From: Phallusia mammillata
Taxonomy: Eukaryota > Chordata > Ascidiacea > Phlebobranchia > Ascidiidae
Length of the DNA: 64,000 nt
NCBI GenBank assembly: GCA_003260075.1
Contig: QLIY01000541.1
Location: 45,875-109,874, forward strand
Direction: 5' to 3'
Within the stretch, counting starts at the first letter, position 1; each line of letters opens with the position of its first letter. Below the pieces are notes generated by a model, which searched no databases, was not told the DNA's origin, and saw nothing but the letters and a program-made list of their open reading frames with translations. A program made the translations under genes and the position numbers. Shown here piece by piece: positions 1 to 11,246 of the stretch.

Positions 1-240
1 AACGGGCCTGAATTTGGTGCCCGAACCCGGCCAGAACCCCAAAGTACAAGCTCGAAAGCCGGCCAGGACCCGAATCGTTTATGAGAAGCCCGTTTAGGCC
101 CGGAAGTTTGATTGACAGACCCAGACATTAAAGCCTCAGGAAAGACCAAGACAACAAACACCTTTGACAATTGGTCATAAACAAGGCGTTTTTAGGGCTG
201 TTTGACATTAGGTCAGGTCCAGCAACTAGCTACTTTACTT
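1..240 (+). mobile_element. GC-rich inverted-repeat element, copy cut by window start
   Basis: The window opens inside a copy of a dispersed element rich in CCCGAA and GGCCCG blocks. The shared middle (GTTTGATTGACAG, then GGGCTGTTTGACATTAGG) is recognisable, but the usual right end (GGCCCGACTTACAAC) is missing, so the copy is truncated on both sides. Other copies lie near 3.7, 4.8, 5.9, 23.5, 28.1, 29.5, 47.3 and 61 kb. Confidence 0.7.
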
Positions 241-409
241 TAAGGGGTTTTAATCCCAGGAAAGTGCAACATCAAAATCAAAACAACCGTGTTTTTTTCA
301 CTTCTTTATCGCACCCTTTTTTCAACTATCTATTTCTACTATTCTTGCAAAACTTTTAATCAAAGATTATAGAAAATAAGTAAGTGATATTTTTAGAATT
401 ATTTTGTAA

Positions 410-426
410 TTTTTTCTTGTTTTTAG
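410..426 (+). promoter_or_regulatory. 3' splice acceptor just upstream of the ATG (candidate trans-splice site)
   Basis: A T-rich tract ending in TTTTTAG at 426 lies 19 nt before the ATG at 446. No matching 5' untranslated exon is obvious. In ascidians this arrangement usually marks a spliced-leader trans-splice acceptor; an ordinary 5'-UTR intron is the alternative. Confidence 0.5.
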
Positions 427-445
427 AAAAGCCTAAAACAAAAAA

Positions 446-3400
446 ATGCTTCGTGTAGCATTAGTTTTAAGCTCTTTACTGGTTGTCAGTTTTGCTTATA
501 AAAGCCCAAGAGATCCTCTTTTTTGGGATTTGGTAAGTAGCCTGCAAAACGAACACCACTATAGTAAACATTTTAATGATAAGAGTTTCTTGAAAAATTG
601 TTTTCTGTCTCATTTCTTAAAACCCTTGAAAACGACGTTTTACAACTGTTGATGTTAAATAATGTTAAGGGGCTTTGATTTGGTGTCATCAGTTTTAAAT
701 ATAGTTATCGAAAAAAATGCTTGCTTTAAACTGAATCAGTTTGTTTATGTAAAGAAATATTTTTTCGCCGAAAAATAATCATCAGTTTCTTAGTCAAATA
801 TAACCCAATTTACTGTTTTAAAGTTGAAAAAGGCTAATAGTGACCGATAGTTAAAGCCAGTGGTTCTTAAACTTTTTATTGTCGGGGCCAAATGGTAATT
901 TTTTAAGTAAGGAGCCGCAAAAAACGAGACTTTAGAAAATCACTAAATATTATCACCTTTAAAGCTAAAATAGCCATTTTTATGGTTTTCTGAGGTCTGA
1001 GGCGAGCGGCAAAATAAGTAGTTAGGAGCCGCATGCGGCCCTAAAAGCAGGGTTTAAGAATCACTGGTTTAAGCCCAAGAAAATATCAAACAAACGTATC
1101 GTCAACCAGCTTGCATAGTTAATAAACTTTGTCGTTCAACTGGTATAATGCTAAACAAATACTAAGTTTAGTTGTTTTTTTCAAGAACTCTTCACGAAAA
1201 GCCTTTGTTCTTGTGTAATTATTTTTCATCACATTCCGCTACCCTTGTTTATTTTCGCTTGTTGTGCTCGCAATATGTCTGTAGCGTCGCACCTTTAGTG
1301 CACAGCCTGGATAAACTGCCAGTGCGAGCAACAGAGTTTAATTTGATCAAGGTTGAATGGCGCGCGCAATAAACGCGGTTTTCTGCAAAGAAACGCGACA
1401 AGTGAAAATCAGAACGAGCAATAGCGACACCATACGTGTGACAAACAGATGTACAGTTAGAAGCAACATACCAAACTTTGATCTCTCCAAGCTTTTCGAT
1501 TACGTATACGATCACAGGTTGACTATAAGCACGGCGTTCAATGCAGCCGAGCCACTTCGTCGCACAGATACACAGGTTAATGACCAATTGAATCTTCCCC
1601 ACTGTAATGGTTGCGGTATAATTATGCATTCAAGTAAAGCATATAAAACGACGCTATTAGAGGCACACCAACTTACCGATAATTAAACCGGGTTGCAACA
1701 GTATAATGCACAACACAATGTATGCAATTCCAACTTGGGTTTCTCTACAATATAAGACAACGTACTGTCAATAACTGGTACTGTACCAGATTGGAAAGAA
1801 TTTATCCTCCGCGCAATATTTTGGATTTCCCCTTGTAATCCGCGCAAATTTGGGCATTTTACGTGTAATCCGCGCAACTCAGCATAGCTTTCGTAGGTAA
1901 CTATAATAAACTTTTTTTTTAATTTTATATTTTCGTTTTACAATGAAGTTCTATGTCGTCACAAGCCTTATTTCGCGAACAATCCACGTAAATCAGTCAA
2001 GCACATCGAAACTTACCGATCGTCACGCTTGAAATAACAGTTCTATTTCGCCNCTATTTCGCTAACTTAGTCGTTAAAAGTACATTTATCTGTATTTTTA
2101 GGACGTAGTTTGACTATTAAAGTGACTGTCGGCTGGGTAAGTTACATAAAATAATGTTTTCTGTATGAAAAATAATTAAAAACAATTAAAAGCAGTTTGG
2201 CAATCAAAAACTATCCCCACAAAACAAATCAGCAAAATGTTTGAATCGTTATGAAAAATTGTAGAATCTAGCAGAACAGCTGCGTGCGCAATAGAGCAAA
2301 ATTGAAGATTCGTCGTGTTTATTTCTTTATTTAGTTGTTCTTTTTGTCGGCTGGATAGTCTTGCAGACGTTACATACAAATTGCGTTATTCGTTAAATCC
2401 ATCTGTCAATCAAAAGTCTATCGATCCCAGCAGAAAATTGTAATTCCGCGCAAAAATCCGCGCAATTATTTGGACGAAAAAAATATCCTCCGCGCAAAAA
2501 TAAAACTTACCAATCTGGGTACTGTACAGGCAAATCGTAATAACATAGAATGCTCACCGGTAACTCAAGTTTTTACACAGTTCAAATATATCCGTCGACA
2601 GTTGGCATATTATCAGTAAACTTCCTTATTTAGAAAGAAACACAGACCAGTTAGTTACCTATTGCATAATCACTTTCATGCGGTCAGCACATAAAGCAGA
2701 CACTAATAAACGCAAGCCATGCGGTCTCGCACAAGGTAATTGCACCACAATGGATTTGACGTCACAACGTCATTGTTGCGTCAATAGCAATGCCCGTACA
2801 TAACAGCTTGACGCCACTAGAGGCAAGAAATCTCACAATATCATTCATTGCTCTGATGAAGCCCTACCGTTCTGGTGGTCAAAACGCCAGCAAAAATACA
2901 AGTTCTTGAACCCCCCCCCCTCACAATATCATTCATTGCTCTGATGAAGCCCTACCGTTCTGGTGGTCGAAACGCCAGCAAAAATACAAGTTCTTGAACA
3001 AACAACTTATATTTTGTTTAGCATTACACCAGTTGAACGACAAATTTGTTAAAAAGTTTAAGTCCTGTTGATGGTTTTAATTCATTACTGAAACTGCTGT
3101 TTTGGTCTCGAAAACACAGAAATAAAAATCACAACAAACCACAATTATTGTCGAGTATACTTTCGTTATTTTGTTGCGTAACGGCATTTTAAGCTTTTTT
3201 TGTGATTCGTTCGGGTTATTTTGATCAATTCTTGATTATTCATAGTACGCCAGGCCTATTAAAGGCGTTGTATCGAATCAGCTGATCTCCCAAGCATGCC
3301 TGCAGTGGGATTCGAACCCACGACAGGAGTCTTTCCGGGACTCGCGTTCTACCAACTGAGCTGCACAGGGTCAGAGGAGAATCCGCCGAAAGTCGAATCA

Positions 3401-4558
3401 CAAGCACCGTTGCTGGCTGTGTATGCTGCACATGTCAGCTTCGTAGTAGGGGATCGCCAGTTTGACCATATCTGCTTGTTTATTTAACTATCAGTTCAAT
3501 CATGAGACACTGTTAATAATATCTCGTTTGATTTCAGGACGAAGGTGAAATATGTTTGGAAGGTGATCAATGCAAATCGGACTGCTGTGCATATGACCCT
3601 TGGGAACTAGGACGGTGCGCCTTGAAGTCCATAGAGAATGCTCCATGTGAACAAGATGTAAGTATCAGAGTGTAAACGGGCCTGAAATTGGAGCCCGAAC
3701 CCGAAAGTACAAGCCCGAAACCCGGCCGAACCCGAATCGTTTTTGAGAAGCCCGTTTAGGCCCGAAAGTTTGATTGACAGACCTATACATTGAAGCCTCA
3801 GAAAATATCAAGACAACAAACACAATAGACCAATGGTCTTGAATAAGGCGGTTTAGGACTGTTTCACATTAATTCAAGTCCAGAAACTGGCCACTCGGCC
3901 GGTTAAATTTATTTAAGAAAATACTAACACAGTGTGTAAAATGCTATTTTTAAGCCCCCCCCCCAACCTAAGCCCGAACCTGACCCCAACCCCGCCCGAA
4001 CTTTTCAATGTAAAAGCATTGAGTCATTGCATGATAATTGAGCTTGGCCATTATGGAATCTCTGTTGTGTATATTCAGTTGTGGCATTAAACAGATTTAG
4101 TGCTGCACGGCTTTTCAGCTTGTTACTTCCCAACAAACTGAAAGAACGTTAGATGACTACAAAAGACTTTATGGCCTGTCTTGTCACCAGCTGCACTGAT
4201 GAGACCTTATAGCCAGTGGTGGGATTCAGCCGGTTCGCTAGAACCGTCTCGCGAAATTTTATGAGATCAGCGAACCAGTTAGCATTACTGGTTACTATAT
4301 CAATGGACTTTTTGCAACACAACCAGAAAAATATGGCTTTTGTGATAGAACCGGCTGATAAAAAAAAATGAATCCCACCACTGCTTATAGCTTCAAACAA
4401 TGTGCACTGTTTGCAGTTCATTTAAAAGTTGTAAAGTTTTTACCATTTTTTAGGCATGGGTTGACATTTATCACATCTGTCCATGCGAAGCGGGGCTGGA
4501 ATGTGACAAGGACACCAAAGTATGTGTGGACCCAAATGAGGCAACAAAACTAATTTGA
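446..4558 (+). CDS. Colipase-like secreted ten-cysteine protein, copy 1 (3 exons)
   Basis: Exons 446-532, 3538-3657 and 4454-4558 join in phase 0 with GT/AG borders to give 103 residues. Residues 1-17 are a signal peptide (MLRVALVLSSLLVVSFA). The mature part has ten cysteines spaced as in pancreatic colipase: EIC, QCKSDCC, GRC, PC, then ICPCEAGLEC and VC. That pattern predicts five disulfides and the two-finger colipase fold. In vertebrates colipase anchors pancreatic lipase to bile-coated lipid; whether this paralogue serves lipase or another secreted role cannot be read from sequence. The start is the only Met before the signal peptide. The 3-kb first intron holds a hAT-like MITE, a 1.9-kb inverted-repeat element and a tRNA-derived SINE; the second holds a GC-rich element and a broken hammerhead unit. 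Dickkopf or AVIT proteins share the fold but have different spacing, so colipase is the better call. Confidence 0.85.
858..1066. mobile_element. hAT-like MITE in colipase-like gene 1, intron 1
   Basis: Terminal inverted repeats CAGTGGTTCTTAAAC and GTTTAAGAATCACTG are flanked by 8-bp direct repeats GTTAAAGC and GTTTAAGC, the target-duplication length of hAT transposons. The interior resembles the copy at 13845-14088 (shared GGAGCCGCATGCG block). No coding capacity. Confidence 0.8.
1128..3044. mobile_element. About 1.9-kb element with inverted ends of about 60 bp
   Basis: The left end (TTTGTCGTTCAACTGG, then AATGCTAAACAAA, then TTCAAGAACT) recurs inverted at 2980-3044. The inside is more GC-rich than its surroundings and carries overlapping ORFs on both strands (1357-1686 plus, 1249-1629 minus) that match no family I recognise. 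Near the right end is a CTGATGA...GAAAC motif and a 78-bp duplication around a C10 run. It could be a non-autonomous DNA transposon or a retroelement with inverted terminal copies; I cannot assign a class. Confidence 0.45.
2833..2998. repeat. 78-bp direct duplication split by C10
   Basis: Copy 1 at 2833-2910 ends exactly at ten C (2911-2920), and copy 2 at 2921-2998 starts right after. The copies differ by one base (AAAACGCC against GAAACGCC). This is the first of a series of such junctions, best read as an assembly overlap. Confidence 0.8.
3240..3371 (-). repeat. tRNA-derived SINE (minus strand)
   Basis: The minus strand at 3298-3370 has a B box GTGGGTTCGAATCCCAC, an A-box-like AGCTCAGTTGGTAG, a plausible acceptor stem and an anticodon stem GAGTC/GACTC with loop CCGGAAA. 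Position 33 is C, not T, and there is an extra base before the anticodon stem, so it is a tRNA-derived head and not a normal tRNA. The body runs down to AATAGGCCTGGCGTACT. A related head lies at 60360. Confidence 0.65.
3672..4006 (+). mobile_element. GC-rich inverted-repeat element with C10
   Basis: It begins TAAACGGGCCTGAAATTGG and contains the family blocks GTTTGATTGACAG and GACTGTTTCACATTAA. A run of ten C (3955-3964) replaces the usual AGTCAGGCCCGAATC region before AACCTAAGCCCGAACC. It lies in intron 2 of the first colipase-like gene. Confidence 0.75.
4189..4417 (+). ncRNA. Hammerhead ribozyme copy split by a hAT-like MITE
   Basis: The 5' half has stem I AGCTGCA (4189-4195), core CTGATGA (4196-4202) and the stem II start GACCTTATAG. 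A MITE with its TSD separates this from the 3' half at 4391-4417, which keeps the stem III loop and closing strand TGTGCACTGT and the stem I partner TGCAG. With the MITE removed, GGTCGAAAC reads GCTTCAAAC, so an essential G is lost and this copy should be inactive. The repeat unit around it starts near 4045 (CAGTTGTGGCATTAAACAG). It is in the sense strand of the host intron. Confidence 0.7.
4214..4383. mobile_element. hAT-like MITE (CAGTGGTGGGATTC family) inside a hammerhead unit
   Basis: The 170-bp element has terminal repeats CAGTGGTGGGATTCA and TGAATCCCACCACTG and a perfect 8-bp target duplication CTTATAGC (4206-4213 and 4384-4391). Relatives lie at 13421, 18778 and 28813. Confidence 0.9.
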
Positions 4559-4560
4559 TC

Positions 4561-4566
4561 AATAAA
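4561..4566 (+). terminator. Poly(A) signal AATAAA
   Basis: AATAAA begins two bases after the TGA stop of the first colipase-like gene. The second copy has the same layout, so the 3' UTR is probably only about 20-30 nt. Confidence 0.7.
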
Positions 4567-4750
4567 TGATAAACGATGGTATGGTAAAATGGTGGTGTTT
4601 CTGACAGACGATTTGCTAGTGAAGCATTTGAGTTGTTTAAGAATCAACATGGTAGCGGCAAAAAAACTTTGGTTAAATTTGACATGACAAATGATATAAG
4701 GCATTAAGTCGCATTTACAAACTGATAGAAACGAGCGTGCTCCCATCAGA

Positions 4751-5072
4751 GTTGTAACCGGGCCTGAAATTGGACCCCAAACCCGGCCCGAACCTGAATC
4801 GTTTTTGAGAAGCCCGTTTAGTCCCGAAAGTTTGATTGACAGGTCTATACATTGAAGTCCCCGGAAAGACCAAGACAACAAACACATAGACAATTGGTCT
4901 CGAACATTTAAGGGCGTTTTAGGGCTGTTTGACATTAGGTCATGTCCAGCAACTAGCGACTTAGCTAGCTAAATTTACTCAAAAAATACTGACACAGAGT
5001 GTAAAAGTCGGAGCGTTATTATAAAGAAACCTAACCCCGAACCCGGTCCGAAACGCCCCACCCGACAACTGT
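4751..5072 (+). mobile_element. GC-rich inverted-repeat element
   Basis: Starts AGTTGTAACCGGGCC and ends CCCGACAACT. The flanks share GCTCCCAT on both sides, suggesting a target duplication of about 8-10 bp. The interior matches the family (GTTTGATTGACAG, GGGCTGTTTGACATTAGG). Confidence 0.75.
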
Positions 5073-5861
5073 GGCTCCCATGGTGGGATTAGGGACACAA
5101 AATCAATCATTGTCTTATTGCGCCTATCGACTAACACATTGACCTCAACTTACTTTTAGATCAGATTTGGTCAAACTATCGAAAATAAAGCATGGGGTAA
5201 CCGTTGAAAGTTAATTAAGTCCGAAAGTATATCCGCACCAGCATGTAGGATTAATTTCACCTAGTTTCATAGTAATAAAAAATGATCCAAAGGCAGCTTG
5301 TTACATGACAGACAAGAATTAAATATCTTATCTATGTCAAAAATTGTTTGAGGGGTTTAAAAAGAGTTAGACAGTTTGGTATGGCTTAACTTGAAACACA
5401 ATACAGAATTCTCTTGCTGGCGGAGGCAATTTTTTACAACACGCAAAAAAAGACAAATACTAGGCGTTGAATATAACATAGTCAGACTTGGACAACTAGA
5501 CTTTTTTCGTTTTTATTTTCAAATTAGATTAGAATTAATATTTAGATTTAAACTAACCAACTGCAGTACATTTCAAATTTAAACCCGATATTTCTAAATT
5601 AGATTGGAAATAAAATTACAGCCATTTTGCTCTAATTTGGCGAATGAGACAACTAGAATCATCTAGTTGACCACGTCTGCACATCAGTCATTTGACACAG
5701 CTTTTTCGTTGCGAAGACTGAAATTGTACAATATACAACAATTTAAAGAGAGTTGGTTCAAAATATAAAACCCTACGGATAAAAGTATAAGTGGTGTTAT
5801 TTTCTTCCCCAAATAGGACATGCGCTTGTCATTTTAACTAAAAAATAGCCACCAATTCAAT

Positions 5862-6285
<424 letters not shown>

Positions 6286-6579
6286 GGGCCACTTAAGACG
6301 AAATGTTGAGAAACAAACGCAATTGTATTTGGCCAATTAGCCATAACGGTTTGGCGTACATCGCGGTAATGTTTGCACACAGCGAGTGGCAGGACTCATA
6401 TATTTATTTGCGCATATTATGTGGCTTTTTTTATTCCGCTTCTGGGTATCTGATAACCTTAGTCTGCATTTCCTAACACAGTAAGTGGTAGAAAAATGAT
6501 TTACGTTTATTTGTGGTTATTTCATTTTTATCCGTTTTGACACTAGGGATGCCATAGAATACGCCTCACGTAATAATCA

Positions 6580-6860
6580 TATAACGGTAGAGCTATTAAC
6601 ACCATACCTCACGGTAGACCCACATTTAGCTAATTTTTCATAGGTGGCGTAAAGAGCTGAATTATTTAGTTAGCGGCTAAAGAGGGGTTGGGTTGGGAAA
6701 TAAGTTTTTAAAAATTTTACATCTGTAACCAAGTTCTTTTTCTAGTTTTATTGAATTTTGAATGTCAATACCTTACCCCGACCCTAATAGCTTGCAATAA
6801 ATATCGCAATAACGGTTACAAGCGAAACTATTTTACGCAGTTAAATATATTTAGCTTATT
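6580..6860. repeat. Dispersed repeat (ACACCATACCTCACGG family)
   Basis: It contains AGAGCTATTAACACC, TCACGGTAGACCCACAT, GGTGGCGTAAAGAG and TACCTTACCCCGACCC. Close relatives lie at 25530-25830 and, inverted, at 25855-26155, with partial inverted matches at 9890-10000. Confidence 0.6.
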
Positions 6861-6990
6861 GCTGAAACAGTGATATTACTGCAAAATACTAATATGCTTA
6901 GATTTTGAAATAGGGATACAAAACGTTCTCTCTATTTCCGGCTGCATCTAGTTTTTTTTTTACTTCACTGTGGATTTCCAGTGTGTACAG

Positions 6991-7318
6991 CAGGGGTGTC
7001 CAAAGTGTGGCCTGTGGGCCAAATGCGGAACCGGGGACATTTCACGTGGCCCGCGGCTGTTTTTCAAATTGTTTCGCAAAAACGTTTTGGGTTTTGGCGA
7101 CTTGCGACTTCACGCAAAAGCCTTCCATGAAACCGGTAACAGCAAAGTGTACAGCGTGCTGACGCAACAAAATCCCACAATTTCCTTAAATCCCGTATAT
7201 TTGAGTTCAATTTTTTAAAAACGTTGGCCCGCGGGCGTTTTCATCTGGCAAAAATTGGCCCGCGGGCGTCTTCATCTGGCAAAAATTGGCCCCCACTAAA
7301 AAAGTTTGGACACCCCTG
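6991..7318. mobile_element. hAT-like MITE (CAGGGGTGTCCAAA ends)
   Basis: Terminal repeats CAGGGGTGTCCAAA and TTTGGACACCCCTG are flanked by a perfect 8-bp duplication GTGTACAG (6983-6990, 7319-7326). The interior has GGCCCGCGG blocks and a short internal duplication of GGCCCGCGGGCGT. The 82-residue ORF that overlaps it is not a gene. Confidence 0.9.
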
Positions 7319-8337
7319 GTGTACAGTGTACATTGAGCCTAAATAACAAGTGTAACAGCTGCTAGCTTGCGTTTAACAGTTGTAAGCCAGGCCAAGGGAT
7401 TTATAGTAGTCCTAAGTGTAGAATTCAAGCCTTGTGCTAATTTTACTTTTCTAGTCTTTTTACGGGCACTTTATTTAAATGAAGAGTGATTAAACTAGTA
7501 AAGCACCGAAGTGTCGGTTTCGGCCCGAACTTTTTTGAAAATTCAACCGAAGCCGAACTTTTATATTGCATGAAATTATTAAGGGCTTAAATTTCGTTTT
7601 CGCCCATACGAAATATCATAAATTAACTATTTGTTGCATCTATAAAATACGAGCCACGTTGTCTGCAAAATATTACAAGTTTACTAAAGCTTTCGAATTG
7701 TGAAAGTGATTATGGTTTGTCATAATTGAGTTTACTTGCAGCAACAACACAAGGTTCAGTTAAAAACGTCCAGAACGGAATTTTAGGTTCGGCCTGATTC
7801 GATCAAAACGTCAAAACAGTCCAAATTATGTTACGTACCGTACATAACATAAAATTCTCCACCACGGCACAACTTAATACACTCACAACTAACTCAGATA
7901 CTGCTGTAACACAAACTAGACTGCAAGTGTAGAAACAAAGGAAACCGTGAAAGCAGAACGCATACAAGGTTGGCAGTTATGTCGTAATAATGGACTTATG
8001 GCGCAATGGTTGCAACGGCGGGTAAAGTATTTTTTATTGAGCAGCGTTACTGTCCGTTACAGTATGAATGAAATAGATTAATTTCACCCCGACTTGACAT
8101 GTGTGGCAAAGCTACTAACTGAGATAAGAAGTCACAACAGACAAAGTCTGCTAAATACCGATAGATAGCGTAATGAGCACAGTTGTGTTAATTAACAGTG
8201 ATATTAGGGTAGGGTTAGTAGCTGTATTACAATCCCTATTTAGACTTGTTTTGGAAGTCACACTTTTGGTAAAACATATTTAATAAAAGCAACGCCGCAG
8301 TGTATATATCATGCTACACGTATTCTGCTGTGCACAT

Positions 8338-8645
8338 TGTAGGCGGGTTCAAAATTCGAGCCAGAATCCAAAACCCTTTTTCAGAAGAAAGTTTGATTGA
8401 CAAGCATATACCCAAACGCCTGCTAATAGTACATAATATGTTTTACAATAAAGACAAAAATAATATAATGTACAATAAAAATAGATTATTTTGACTTTTT
8501 AGGGCTGTTGGGCATTCGATGAATTTTAAAAAGTACTCACCTGCAGTTTATTCAAATAAAAAATACGGATATAGAACATAAAGTTATATGATTAAAGCCC
8601 GTTTTTTAAAAAAAGCCCAAACCCGTCCCGTATTAGAACTCTGGT
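8338..8645 (+). mobile_element. Degenerate GC-rich element
   Basis: AAAGTTTGATTGACAAGC, TTTTTAGGGCTGTTGGGCATT and AAGCCCAAACCCGTCCCG align in order with the GC-rich family, but much of the CCCGAA content has decayed to A/T. Confidence 0.5.
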
Positions 8646-9035
8646 AACTTTCAGCACTTCGTCTTTTGGCCGACTTACCTTCTGAGGAGCGTGACAAAAT
8701 TTACTAGAAAATATACCTGGTAAATACATTGGTCTAAATTTATCCTTCGTACAGGCCTATGCTATTGTGGGTGTATGGGAATCTAGCCAGATGCTATCCC
8801 TTTTCCACTGACCTTTCGATAAATACGTCTAGCTTTAGCCATGTGTAAACAAATAGGCCCAACAGAAAGTGCTATAGGATACAGAATAGATGCATGTTTG
8901 GAGGTGAAAGCTAAAATTAGGTTTGTAGACTTGACAAACGTTTTAACACAAGTTACAAAACAAACTAGATTTGATACATGTCTATTTTAAGAAAATGCAC
9001 CCTAATTATTGTTTGAAACAGTCAAGTAAAAAATA

Positions 9036-9052
9036 TTTTTTCTTTGTTGCAG
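9036..9052 (+). promoter_or_regulatory. 3' splice acceptor 14 nt before the ATG (candidate trans-splice site)
   Basis: TTTTTTCTTTGTTGCAG ends at 9052 and the ATG is at 9067. As with the neighbour, no partner exon is evident, which suggests a spliced-leader acceptor. Confidence 0.5.
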
Positions 9053-9066
9053 GCATAGAATAAGAA

Positions 9067-11233
9067 ATGTTTCGTGTTGCTATAGTCTTGGCCGCCTGTC
9101 TATTGGTGACTACTCTTGCATTCAGAAATCCAAATGCAAACTATGGATTGCTCTTTGGACTAGTAAGTACACAAAAAGTACACAAAAGTGTAAAGTATCC
9201 CCTCTGGAACAGCATGGTGTATAATAGGCAGGAGCAGTGGTTTCCAACCTTTTTTGTTATGTGCACCCTTTTAGTCAAAATTCAAATCTAATTTCCCCTC
9301 ACAAATTTAGTTTGCTATATATATAAAATATATAACTTAATTATGTAATTCTTAGAACAGAAATTTTCTTTTTCTATGCTCATATATGGCAAATGCAGCA
9401 ATAACACATAGCACAGACAACCAGTAACAGATTAATATTGTGACTCAAATTCCCCCCCTACAATTTTTTTCAAAAACACTCTAAATTTCCAGAATTTAAG
9501 CGTCTAGTAGCCTCACCTACAGCAGTTTTCACAATTCTTTTTATGGTGGACGAAGAGTTTACGATATAACTGTTATCTGTGCTGATTTAAATACACTATG
9601 CAACCTACTGCGTATATTTATGCGAAAAAAACGCGTCTTGAAAGCTAACAACTCTGTTAAAAAGATCGGTTCTTGTGTTTTGCAACTTTTTTGAAAACAT
9701 AACTGCGCTTTTTATCTCTGTGATAGTAATAATAATTTATCAAAATGACACTGTTTGGGTTAGTAACGTGTAACAACGTGCTATGTAATGCATTGTAACG
9801 CAACTTTGGTCCGGTGAAGTATAAACAATATTTGTTAAAAAGGCATTTAAAAACTAACTTTAAAACTTACTTTCTAATAAAAAAATTTCAAAAACCTACT
9901 TTCAAACCCTATTCCTCTTTAGCTGGTAAACTAATCATTCAGCTCTATCAAAATTTGGCTAAATGTGGGTCTGTCGTGAGGTACGGCGTTTGAGCTCTAA
10001 GCCAGTATGGGGCCTGTTTACAATTCCGGTTCGGCACATCACTAATTAAAACTAATTTTATTTCTTTTCAGGACGAAGGAGAGCTGTGCTTAGAAGGTAC
10101 TCAGTGCAAATCGACGTGCTGTTTGCAACCTGATTGGGAGCTAGCACGATGTGGCCCGCTGTCGATAGAGGGCGCCAGATGCCAAAAAGACGTAATGTAG
10201 TTTTGTAAAGTTGGACATAATCTCGATTTTTTTCGGTACGCCTGTCCTATACTGACATAAAAAACCTTGACCAGGATTCGTCCCCGGGAGTGCCCTGGGT
10301 TCAAGGCGCTTGAGTTGTTAGTAGGCCAAAGTTTTAGGCTAGGTTTCTTTTCGGCCCTGTTTAAGTTTTAATAAACAGGTTAAACTCCAGGCTCACACAC
10401 AGGTTATGTGTTTAATATTATCGGTATCTCTATGTTGAACCCCACCCTCTTTCCCAAAAACTGATGGTTACATTTTAGGGCCCCCCTCGACTGGTCCCAC
10501 CAACGTTCTAGTCGTGTTTACACACAATGCGCCAAACTTAGTGCTAAGCTTTAGTCACACAACGCTTCATAATACGGTGTAGCTGCAGCGCGTTTATTCT
10601 TGATCAACCACTTATTTTGCGTTTTTTGACTATTCGTCGTTGTTCAGCTATTTCCTACTTGGATTGTTTTGGTGCTATTGTGGCACTATGTGTTCTTTCA
10701 CCGAGCGAATTTGTAGTTGGTTTCAGCGTTTAGAAAACATTCTCATAAACTTTTTATTTAGGAAAATCCGGTTTTTCATAATTTTTGAGTTGGGTTATGT
10801 TTATTTCGCTGGGTGAAAGAACACAATTGCACTAAAACAATTACCATGCCGGAAATAGCTGCGCAACGTTAAAACGTTATGAACCGCTAAGCAGTGAAGG
10901 GCACTATTGGTGGATATTGACTAAGTGAGCTGCAGCTATTTTGTGAGATAACGCTTTATAATACGGCGTATAGCTGCGTAACTGTATTATTGCATTAAAT
11001 AATCAATTTTGTTTAGTGCTTTATTTGTGTCGCTCAGTTTTTTTACACCTAGAAATTAACTCTACCATTAAAGCTGTTGGTTATAAAGATTTAACTTGAC
11101 AACAACTGTTATACTTTACTCTTTTCAGCTTGTCATTGACTTCTACGAACATTGTCCTTGCGAGGCTGGCTTGAAATGCGAAGAAGTAAATGATGTAAAG
11201 ATCTGCGTGGACCCAAATGATCCACCGTACTAA
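9067..11233 (+). CDS. Colipase-like secreted ten-cysteine protein, copy 2 (3 exons)
   Basis: Exons 9067-9162, 10072-10191 and 11129-11233 join in phase 0 to give 106 residues. A signal peptide (about residues 1-18, MFRVAIVLAACLLVTTLA) precedes GELCLEGTQCKSTCC, WELARC, RC, then HCPCEAGLKC and ICVDPNDPPY. There are again ten cysteines in colipase order in the mature part; the extra Cys at residue 11 lies in the signal peptide. Exons 2 and 3 are exactly as long as in the upstream gene (120 and 105 nt), introns have the same phase, and CKSxCC, WELxRC and CPCEAGL are shared, so the pair arose by tandem gene duplication. The differences in loop residues may reflect divergence of partner binding. 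Intron 2 carries a dispersed repeat. A stand-alone role in lipid digestion is plausible by family but not shown. Confidence 0.85.
10600..10990. repeat. Dispersed repeat (GCCGGAAATAGCTGCGC family)
   Basis: It contains GCCGGAAATAGCTGCGCAACG, ACGTTATGAA and GCACTATTGGTGGAT. Other copies lie at 12680-12870, 13795-14125 (interrupted by a MITE), 24100-24205 and 54890-55025. No coding sequence; class not identified. Confidence 0.6.
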
Positions 11234-11240
11234 TATGGTC

Positions 11241-11246
11241 AATAAA
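11241..11246 (+). terminator. Poly(A) signal AATAAA
   Basis: AATAAA lies 7 nt after the TAA stop (11231-11233), within TGGTCAATAAATGA. The first copy has the closely similar TGATCAATAAATGA. Confidence 0.7.

Noticed and set aside
1249-1686. 126-residue minus-strand and 109-residue plus-strand ORFs as genes
   Set aside because: They overlap on opposite strands inside a repeat-like element within an intron, and neither resembles a known family.
3298-3370. Functional tRNA gene on the minus strand
   Set aside because: Position 33 is C and an extra base precedes the anticodon stem; the SINE body follows directly.
3240-3487. ORFs with GFEPTT or GIRTHD-type peptides (also 60279-60580)
   Set aside because: These peptides are translations of the tRNA B-box region in SINEs, a common false protein.
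6970-7218. 82-residue plus-strand ORF
   Set aside because: It lies almost entirely inside a hAT-like MITE with a perfect target duplication.
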